Positions 56,096-64,000 of a DNA stretch of 64,000 bases are shown here, one piece after another (positions within the stretch are counted from its first letter, which is position 1; the number at the start of each line of letters is the position of its first letter). Origin of the DNA: Brachypterus glaber. Its lineage: Eukaryota > Arthropoda > Insecta > Coleoptera > Kateretidae. Below the pieces are notes generated by a model. The model was not told where the DNA came from, did no database searches, and worked only from the letters and a program-made list of their open reading frames with translations. Where the stretch lies: positions 43,785,249-43,849,248 of the forward strand of contig OY294050.1 of NCBI GenBank assembly GCA_958510825.1, read 5' to 3'. Position numbers and translations under genes: made by a program.

Positions 56096-57021
56096 TACTG
56101 CCTCACAATAAATTCCGGACACCTAAAAATTTGACATTTTTCAAATTAAAATATTTTGAAAACTAATTAATGGATTTGACTGATTCTATTTTTGTTTTGA
56201 AGCTTAAATATTCTCTGCTTTTGTTTGTTTTAAGAATGATTATTTTTTTTTTTTCGTATTAACAGAAACAAATAATGTACAACTATGTTTTTTACCCCAT
56301 CTTTTAGGACTTGCATGGTACGCCACTGCAACTGTTTATCAAATTATTAAAGTCTTTATTATTGCCGCAGTTTTAATGAATATTTTCTTTTTTGTTTTTT
56401 ACATTTTTACTTCTGGTTTAGGAGATATCAGGATTTTCCTGGAAGTTGTCAGTTTTTCAGTTAACTTAAAAAGTACTACATGAATTTGATTGATGATGTG
56501 CTTTAAATTTGAAACTTAACCGAGTTACTTTTTTTTCTAATCAAGTTTATCAAAAACATAAATTGTATTTGAAAAACTTGAGTAGAAGAAAAAGTAGGGT
56601 CACTCCGTCCGGCGGCAGTACTGCGAAATCACCGTTAATCCTTCGTTAGACGGCAATCAAAAGTTGCCCCGGGATGAAGAAACTGCAGAAGAGGAAGTAA
56701 ACTACATGAGCGTAGAAGAAGAAGTATAGACATGAGCTTCAAATAAAAAACTCTGCTGATTTAGTACTTTTTCAGTTGACTGAAAAAATTACAACTTTCA
56801 AGAAAATCCTGATATCTCCTAAACCAGAAGGAAAAAAGTAAAAAAAAATAAAAAGAAAATATTCATTAAAACTGAGGCAATAAGAAAGACTTTAATAACT
56901 TGATAAACAGTTGCAGTGGCGTACCATGCAAGTCCTAAAAAGTCCATTAATTAGTTTTCGAAATATTTGAATTTAAAAAATGTCAATTTTTTAGGTGTCC
57001 GAAATTTAATGTGCGGCAGTG
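56096..57021. mobile_element. TA-flanked inverted-repeat transposon, copy 3 of 3
   Basis: Family of 1898 and 17483. The left end is worn (TACTGCCTCACAATAAATTC), the right end kept (TTTAATGTGCGGCAGTG), TA outside each. A deletion in the right arm near 56938 removes the segment with TTTAAGCTTTAAAACT. Confidence 0.8.
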
Positions 57022-57477
57022 TATATAATACAGCCGGGAGAATATAATGAAATAAAAATGGCCACAGCTCTACGACTATCAGAAAGTGGCACGCAAACTA
57101 AATACTATGAAAATAGTGACACTATAAGTAGAACAACAAATTAGTGGCTTTTTTTGCTGGCAAATATTTTCCTATTGATCTAATATAATCAAAATACTCG
57201 GTTAAGATTAAAAGTAAATATCCTCTTCGGATCCAACCATATCGTAAGGTTAGGGTTGCAAAGTTAAATGTGCACAAAACCACGTTTCGAGTAAATCAAA
57301 AAAGCAAAAATAGATTTCTACTTTTCTCTATAGCTTATGGCCTATGGTAAATATTAACATGTTTGCGTATTTTGAAGCAAATTGCATCAAAATGTAAATT
57401 TTTAAAAATTTATTATAGTTATTATATTAACACGATAACTTAAGAACGAAATATCCTATCGATGCAATTATGCAACA

Positions 57478-57573
57478 ATGTGGATTCTAGAGAGTCCGCT
57501 ATGCCTAGATTGCGGAGAGGATGAAACATCCTCTCATTACTTAGCCGAGTGTGTCAGATACGACACACAATAT
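57478..57573 (+). pseudogene. Tiny LINE ORF2 C-terminal fragment (Cys/His motif)
   Basis: About 30 codons: SPLCLDCGEDETSSHYLAEC, i.e. C-x2-C-x7-H-x4-C, as at the end of R1/Jockey-group ORF2 proteins and in the LINE at 26186. It is cut off abruptly by the repeat starting at 57575. Confidence 0.5.
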
Positions 57574-57574
57574 T

Positions 57575-58185
57575 ATATTGTTTTACTAAGAGGAAAAGTG
57601 AAGCTTTTTTTACTAGTCTTTAGAATTAACGGACGATGCGAAGCGGAGTCCGGAAACTACAGACCAGTAAAAAAAGCACTTTTCCTCTGAATTAAACATA
57701 CTATTTTTTCTTCAAGCATCCTATATATTTTTTTAAATATTAATTTTCAAATTTAATTTATTCAGTAATAAAGTATGTTTTTTTTATTAAAATAGGCCAA
57801 TAAAACCCTTTCGAAATAAACTTAAACCTTCCTTAGCTCATTTTAAATTTTTTTCGTAGGCTAAATCGTACACTTTTCTCGATGTCGGTGGTAACTTGTC
57901 TAATTTGCAATTTTGGAGAGATTTGTAGGTGTATAAACCATATATTCTTCTTCAATCATTTTTAATCAATTTCACACAAGGTTTTTGCACAGAATCTCGA
58001 GTCAACCACCTGTTTACATAATGAACAAACAAGTTTGAAGTATGTCTGTCATCACATTCAAAGAGTGCTGCCGCCAGTGGTGGTTTTGCTAACTAACTTT
58101 TTTTTACGGCGTACAACAATGAACTCATTTTTTTACTGTAAAAAAATAGATCACTTCTAACTAGTGTGTCCAGTTATAAAATATG
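57575..58185 (+). repeat. Dispersed repeat, copy 3 of 3
   Basis: Full-length relative of 42555-43185, opposite orientation; begins with the small foldback GAGGAAAAGTGAAGC...GCACTTTTCCTC. Ends near ACTTCTAACTAGTGTG. Confidence 0.7.
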
Positions 58186-58609
58186 AACATTTTAGTACGC
58201 TTGAAGAAAAAATCTATTTATAAATAAAAATGTTATAAAGGGTGTCACGCGTACGAGCTTAAAGAAATCGTCCTTTGGGCATTATATCGAGAGAAAACGC
58301 AATATACTATCCACTGCGAAAAATTACTAGAATGTGAAGCATTATACTGCCCTTCAAAGACAAGTTGTCTGCAAATTAGATGTTTTGAGATATGGCCAGT
58401 TTTATTGTTTTTGTTTGCGCTTCTTGAAAACATGTTTAAATAAATATGGTGTTGGGTTCTGCTTTATTTTAAATCAAAAATACATGATATCCTTTAAAAA
58501 TATTTTTTTTTGTCAGAAATAGCTATTTTCCTAACAAGTGTGGAACGAGGTTCTTTTCCGCGCTAGATTGCAATCGAGTGAGGAAAAGCCTATTTACGCA
58601 TGCGTTAGG
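58186..58609. other. No gene recognised
   Basis: Short frames on both strands show no domain. Confidence 0.3.
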
Positions 58610-59205
58610 GACAATATTTTTTCTACGAGCGAATTAAAAACAAAATATGCTTTTATATATAAGTATACTTAATTGAATACATTTTATTTTTATATCTTTT
58701 TCCAATAGAAAAACAATTAACAATTAAGAAATTTAAACATTTTTATTATTTAGTGAATAAATATAACAAGAATAGCACGACAGAATTAAGATATTAACAG
58801 TTTTAACAATTATTGAAAAGAATCTAACATTAGTTATTACAAATTCTATTTTGGTTGAACATTAATGATAAATTTGTTGCAGTTTTTATTTGAATTTGCC
58901 ATTTCTATTATTCCTTTAGGTAACTTTCATCATCTTCTTTAAGGTTCATCACTTTCTTTTATAAAAACTTTAGAATTAAAATTGACAACATAATTGACAC
59001 GAACAAACTAGCTTAGGATGCTATCATGTTGATCGGTCGCCATGGAAACAAGTGTCAGCCAATAATGTTACACGTTTGTATAATCAAGCTACTTGTTTTT
59101 ATGAAATAATTATGCATGCGGAAAAGACCTTTTTTCCACACGCAGATGCGTGCGGAAAGAGACATCTTTCCTCACGCTCGTAGAAAAAATAAACTGCCAT
59201 ACTAA
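58610..59205. mobile_element. Possible inverted-repeat element
   Basis: ATTTTTTCTACGAGCG at about 58617 faces CGCTCGTAGAAAAAAT near 59175. GAGGAAAAG / TTTCCTC and GCATGCG motifs sit near each end. Boundaries uncertain. Confidence 0.4.
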
Positions 59206-59509
59206 ATGCATTTGTTTAATCTGAGAAAGTTAGAACAAAATAATACAAAAAGTCTAATCAAATTACTAAGTTAGTAATGTAAAGTTAGTCCTAGTCCTGA
59301 CTTATTCGTTTATAAAGACTAGTAAGTAATTTTATTTAGAAAACATTGAAAATTTTCCACATACGACAAACAAATTTTTAGGATTTTTAGGACATTTCTT
59401 TTTAGTAGACACATGGGGCTAGTGTAAAGCAATACAATGGTGTGCTTATCTCAAAAAGTGAATTTTTGCCGATAGGACAACGGCTTGTTTTACAGTATAA
59501 TAAACCTAA

Positions 59510-59737
59510 GGGAACGTTCAAGTATTGCGTAACGAAAAATGTACCAAAATTCATACACTTTATACCTCGGTTCTCGCGTTATTCAAGGCTGTAGAGATTT
59601 AATATTTTGGCCTCCCCTAACACATCCCCTATTAGGGCCAAAATATGAAATCTTTTTAATCTATAATAACGTAAAACCGGGGTATGAAGTGTATGAATGT
59701 TGGTACAATTTGTGTTACGTAATACTTGAACGTACCC
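59510..59737. mobile_element. 228-bp Harbinger-like element
   Basis: GGGAACGTTCAAGTATTGCG faces GTAATACTTGAACGTACCC; TAA duplicated at 59507-59509 and 59738-59740. Arms of ~58 bp continue through TTCATACACTTTATACC and inverse. TWA duplication suggests PIF/Harbinger. The short frame spanning it is not coding. Confidence 0.8.
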
Positions 59738-60052
59738 TAACAACTAAAACAAAATCTAATTAGCTAAAATCTTAAATTTAAATTATTTATCTATTTTGTT
59801 GGTGGTTTAAAATTTCAGGAGCATTGAATTTAAACAATAAAGGTATTGTTTATCCCATCTAATAACTTAAAACATGGGCGGAATGTACTTGGCATAAAAA
59901 AAGTTCAGACGCTTATGGGTCATTCCGTCGTAGTTACGTTAAGTTTGTACACCTTAATTTGGGTATCAGAAAATACTCGATAGTTCATTTATTTGTATTT
60001 CAGGTTATAATTCTTACAGGCGCTTTCTTTTATCTTTACTTTACTTGTAAAA

Positions 60053-61209
60053 GACATGGCACATACCTTATGGGAAATGGCCCTCGGTTAAATTGCTTCA
60101 AATTTTAGTATGTTATGGAGCATGACCTCCTGAAAAAAAGTCTCCATGGGCACAAAAAAATTTATGGTGCCGTTTGGCCGCTATGGTCATTTAAAGAACA
60201 TACAATCTAAATGATAGGTACTTAAATCGTTGTTTATCGATGTATATGTGTGTTTTTATAATTTTAAATGAGTGGTTAATAGTTTATATAATATTTAAAG
60301 GCAAGTTAGTGTGTGTGGGTATCTTTTATTTACTATTTTTGGGTGTATATGGGCAGTGTCTGTGGATTTTTGAGGTTTTTTTTTAATGGATTTGTGTAGT
60401 ATTTATTTTGTATGTCTTAATAGTTATGTGCATTTCTATTATTTTTATGTGGGTTTGCATGGGTGGTTTTGGGTTTGGACCAAACCAAAAAGTCCAATCA
60501 ATTTCATAAATACCCATAACTAAAGTTTAGGTAAACCTATGCACATCCATAAATACTAAAAAAATACATTAAAACTTATAAAAACCTATAAATAACAATA
60601 CACACTCACACTACCTTTGCACATCCATATATACTATAAAACCCCGTAAAAAAAAGATAAATAATACATATATACTCATACAGACCCACCTATAACCATA
60701 GCTACCCATTTGCATCGATAAATACTAAATATATCCATTAAAACTAATAAAAACCCATAAATACCCATAAATACCCAAAACAACCCATACAAACCCACAA
60801 AAATTAATAAAAATGCACATAACTATTAATACATAGAAAATAAATACATCCATTAAAACCCTCACAAATCCACATACACATACACCTGGGTGCACCGACA
60901 GTGCCCATATGCACCCAAAAATAGTAAATAAAAGATACCCACATACACTAACTTGCCTTTAAATATTATATAAACTATTAACCACTTATTTAAAATTATA
61001 AAAACACACATACACACCGATAAACAACGATTTAAGTACCTATATAATCATCTAGATTGTATGGTCTTTAAATGACCATAGCGGCCAAACGGCACCATAA
61101 ATTTTTTTGTGATATTGGAGACTTTTTTTCAGGAGGTCCTGCTCTATAACATACTAAAATTTGGAGCAATTTAACCGAGGGCCATTTCCCATAAGGTATG
61201 TGCCATGTC
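60053..61209. mobile_element. 1.16-kb foldback element with ACCCATAAA repeat centre
   Basis: GACATGGCACATACCTTATG at 60053 and inverse at 61209. Arms of ~430 bp are nearly complete, including GGTGCCGTTTGGCCGCTATG and TAGTGTGTGTGGGTATC. The centre (60480-60870) is a loose tandem of AAACCCATAAATA-type units. Target duplication not resolved. Confidence 0.8.
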
Positions 61210-61400
61210 CTTTAGTAATCAATTAGGCAATAAAAATAATGCGGCATATTTGCGCGTCATATACACTACAAAATTTGAAAGAATACTTATGCATTTAAGT
61301 AAATGATGAAATCTGCTAACATTTGGCACGGAAAAAGTTGATACACTACCCATAGTTGTGTCCCCAAATGGCTTAATCATTAAAAAACATACTTATAAAG
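61210..61400. other. No gene recognised
   Basis: Unique sequence between two hairpin elements. Confidence 0.3.
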
Positions 61401-61531
61401 CCCTAGTAAAAATGACGGGTCTGGGCGGGTATAAATGGTGCACAAAGCGTACTTGAGCGGGTGAATTTCATCCGCTCAAATACGGTTTGTGTACCATTTA
61501 TACCCGCCCAGACCCGTCATTTTCAACAGGG
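61401..61531. repeat. 131-bp near-perfect hairpin
   Basis: AATGACGGGTCTGGGCGGGT at 61411 faces its exact inverse at 61500-61520. The stem continues through ATAAATGGT, the ACAAA blocks and GAGCGG to a loop of a few bases near 61466. GC-rich for its setting. Confidence 0.75.
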
Positions 61532-61849
61532 AAGAGTTAGAAACACAAAATGCCGGTTTGTATTATACATCAGATATAATGATTAGTAATTGTGGAAACA
61601 TTCAGCATAATAAGAAAAGTTATGAGTATTGTCTGATGCTAAATGTTAGGCGAAAGCGCATTTATTAACTAATAACACAGCTCTACAAATTAAAACACAT
61701 TTTAAGGTGCCTGGATTCTAAATCTACCTAATGCCTGGTTACTAGCCTGGTAATTAAAAGCTTTCTGCTACATACCGTTTTCGAGATAATTGATCCCGAA
61801 CTTTTTAAAATAGAAAAATTAATTGGAATTCTGACAGGTTACACAATAT

Positions 61850-62050
61850 CTTTGAAAATGGGTATCCTGGGGTTTTTGAGGTTGCTGAAACAGAATCCAA
61901 TGTAAAAATGTTTCAATTCAACAGGGCAGACTCGATGTGGCGTAGAAATATTAAAAATTTCAATGTTTTTTTGCCGAAAATTAGTGATTAAGTATTTTTA
62001 AGGTCGCTGAAACCGAATCCGATGTTAAAAATTCAAAATCTAAATGACTG
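61850..62050 (+). repeat. Diverged tandem units with GGTYGCTGAAACMGAATCC
   Basis: GAGGTTGCTGAAACAGAATCC at 61878 and AAGGTCGCTGAAACCGAATCC at about 62000 lie ~120 bp apart, each followed by ATGTTAAAAA-like sequence. A weaker relative (GGTTGCTGAAAGTGAATC) is at 36735. Confidence 0.55.
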
Positions 62051-62135
62051 ATCCAATATGGTGTTTTAAGAGACAAGGCAATATCGCATTTTTTAAATAG
62101 TTTAATCGAACTCAAAGATACTTAATCACATATTT

Positions 62136-62503
62136 GGGGCTGCGGTGGCTCAGTCGTGAACACCTCGATCTAGTAATCGAGAAGCCGGGGTTCAATCCTC
62201 GGTTGTGGAACAACTTTTTCACAGAAATAAAATACCGTCGTTTCCCACCACGTTGGCTTGTGCTGCCGAAGATCTAAGTACACAGTACAGAGAAAGGTTT
62301 GTAGTGGATAATGCCGCACTAGCACTCGGACCTGTGTTACTACCCGGGGGCACCGAAAGGGAGCAGCAAGGTAGCTGTCAGGTCTGTTGGCCGAGCTCAC
62401 TTTAGGGACTTTCAAGCAACCAGGATCTATACTAAGGCTGCAAGCGAAGATAATCCTTAAGTAGTTTGGCGCCGGTCCAAGTGCACTGGCAGCCAATAAA
62501 CTT
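62136..62503 (+). mobile_element. tRNA-derived SINE, copy 2, 3'-truncated
   Basis: Same head (GGTGGCTCAGTCGTGAACAC, GGGTTCAATCC) and body as 28119-28671, with a few differences, but it stops at AATAAACT before the LINE-like 3' end. Without that end it lacks the presumed recognition sequence, so loss after insertion or internal priming is likely. No clear target duplication. Confidence 0.8.
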
Positions 62504-63028
62504 TTTACATGTTTTGATATAATGATATACCATTTGTTGATTAAAAAAGAAAGAAGTAGTTGGATTCAACTAAATTGTCTTAGTGCCTTTTGCTTGTAAG
62601 CCCACGATATAATGGAATGCGTAGCATTACATATCTTCAAGGCTTGTTATTATTATAATCTATGTCACTAGCAACTGAAGTTGTCGTGCTTTAAACATGA
62701 CACGATGTAAAATGGGGGCCTAGTTAACCAACTTGACCTTACATCTTTATATTCTTTTCCCAAGATGATTTAACAAAGGATAAAGAACATTTTTACACGT
62801 AAAAACTTACAAAAGTAAAATTTGTCAAATCAAAACACAAATTCAAATTAGATTTGTTCGCCTAAAGACATTATTTTCAGAATAAGTGTAAACAGTATTG
62901 GAAGTGAAAAAGTTTCCTGTTACTCACCTGGGACGAAACTTTTTTGCTTTCAAAACTACATGTGTACAATATGTCAAGAATTCTTGGTTAAATAATAAAA
63001 ACATTAGACACGGTCTGGATTAATGGAT
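62504..63028. other. No gene recognised
   Basis: Contains one copy (62610-62655) of the ~60-bp dispersed sequence also at 4379, 35775 and 51069. Confidence 0.35.
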
Positions 63029-63397
63029 TTTTTCTATTTTGCGACTCTTATAAGCTCATAATCACACGCATTTTGCGTGTTCTTATAGGCCCATAAGAGG
63101 TCTCTACTTTTTTTTCTGTTGGGTTGGCAACATACAAAAGCGTGCAAATGTCAATGTCGATTTAAGGTTTATTTTTTTACAAAATTTTGTGTTTGGGTTA
63201 TTTTTTACCGTGTTAAAATTGTGGACTAGTTAATTGCAGTGAAAAAAGAAGAGATGACTGTAAAATATATCAAAATATCATTTGTTCTTAGAATTTTAAA
63301 CATAGTGTAAACTGTAATGCCAACCCAAAACAAAAATATCTAAATCAGTCATCAATTTAAATTTAAGTTTTTTAAATTTTAGAGCAAAATAGAAAAA
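63029..63397 (+). mobile_element. Inverted-repeat element, copy 3 of 3
   Basis: TTTTTCTATTTTGC at the left, GCAAAATAGAAAAA at the right; interior nearly identical to 46766-47150. Confidence 0.75.
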
Positions 63398-63405
63398 ATT
63401 GTATA

Positions 63406-63519
63406 AAGCACTCGTTTCATAACACTTTTTTAGAGCACTAGTACTTTAGAAAACTCGCGGCTCGTTTTCTAAACTTGTACTCGTGCGCTAAAAACGTATG
63501 TTATGAAACTAGTACTTTA
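63406..63519. repeat. Palindrome next to the 63029 element
   Basis: CTCGTTTCATAACACTTTTT then ACTAGTACTTTAGAAAACTC faces CTCGTTTTCTAAACTTGTAC and TATGTTATGAAACTAGT. Half of it also follows the copy at 46766, suggesting it belongs to the element or to a preferred target. Confidence 0.55.
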
Positions 63520-64000
63520 ATATACTATAAATCAAAAGGTTTAAAGGGGTAAAGGGTACAAAAGCAAAAATTTTGATAAAAACGATTAATTTTTTATTCT
63601 TACCGTTCGGTCATTTTCAAATGGTTACATATAAAAAACTACGTCAAAAACTCCATAGTTAACCAAAGAACACAAAAATTTAACATTTAATTATAAAATA
63701 TCAATTATTTATAATAAAAGTGTTATGATCTGTATATTTTATATGGTGTTAAAATTTTATTTTAGTATACTAGGTCTGTAAGCTCTGATTTTTAAAAGCA
63801 TGCGTGAATAACCTTGGATGTTCTATTTTTAAATTTCGACTCTCTTTTAAGTAATATCCTTGACTCTAACTTGTCCTATGTTGCTAGGGCAAAGATTCAA
63901 ATGTTCTCGCGAGAACCCCACCTAAAATCACATAAGCGTGTGTGACCTAAATATGCCTCATTTTAATTTATGGGTTTATCAAGAGAATAAAAAGAGCTCC
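63520..64000. other. AT-rich DNA, no gene seen
   Basis: Nothing recognised up to the window end. Confidence 0.35.

Overview
The window looks like AT-rich, intron-bearing animal DNA, most likely from an insect. The evidence is the mix of repeat families (Tc1/mariner-like and Harbinger-like inverted-repeat elements, RTE-, R4/Dong- and RNase H-type non-LTR remnants, tRNA-derived SINEs, Penelope-like termini), the very low gene density and the eukaryotic splice signals. I cannot fix the order; beetle is a guess only. There are no operons, ribosome-binding sites or CRISPR arrays.

Only two pieces look like host coding sequence. One is an intact, uninterrupted USP2-type deubiquitinase frame (24806-26020, +). 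The other is a 225-nt phase-1/phase-1 internal exon on the minus strand (17229-17453) of a gene I do not recognise. Two decayed copies of that exon lie downstream at 15549-15690 and about 10498-10570, so the host gene on the minus strand probably spans at least 10.5-17.5 kb, with introns full of transposons.

Everything else I can explain is mobile or repetitive DNA. 0-10.4 kb: a series of inverted-repeat (foldback) elements, one with minisatellite arms (5303-6176), plus an RTE-like 3' fragment. 10.6-15.4 kb: a TA-flanked inverted-repeat element holding a nearly complete two-ORF non-LTR retrotransposon (one stop, one frameshift in ORF2). 16-18.4 kb: two inverted-repeat elements around the intact exon. 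20.6-21.5 kb: an R4/Dong-like 3' end with a (TAA)n tail. 23.8-30 kb: LINE tails, the USP gene, an RNase H-type LINE 3' end, and a tRNA-derived SINE whose 3' end matches that LINE. 30.4-46.5 kb: several hammerhead-like motifs, two of them in near-perfect head-to-head palindromes, nested foldbacks, and an element with five copies of a CCGGTCAC-containing motif. 46.7-64 kb: more element copies, including a foldback with a perfect 8-bp target duplication, Harbinger-like pairs with TWA duplications, a Tc1 transposase relic and two SINEs.

The main signals are the repeated hammerhead-like folds tied to Penelope-like insertions, the shared SINE/LINE 3' end, foldbacks with minisatellite arms, and the duplicated exon next to a transposon-supplied 3' splice region. 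All homology calls come from reading the sequence by eye; none was checked against a database.
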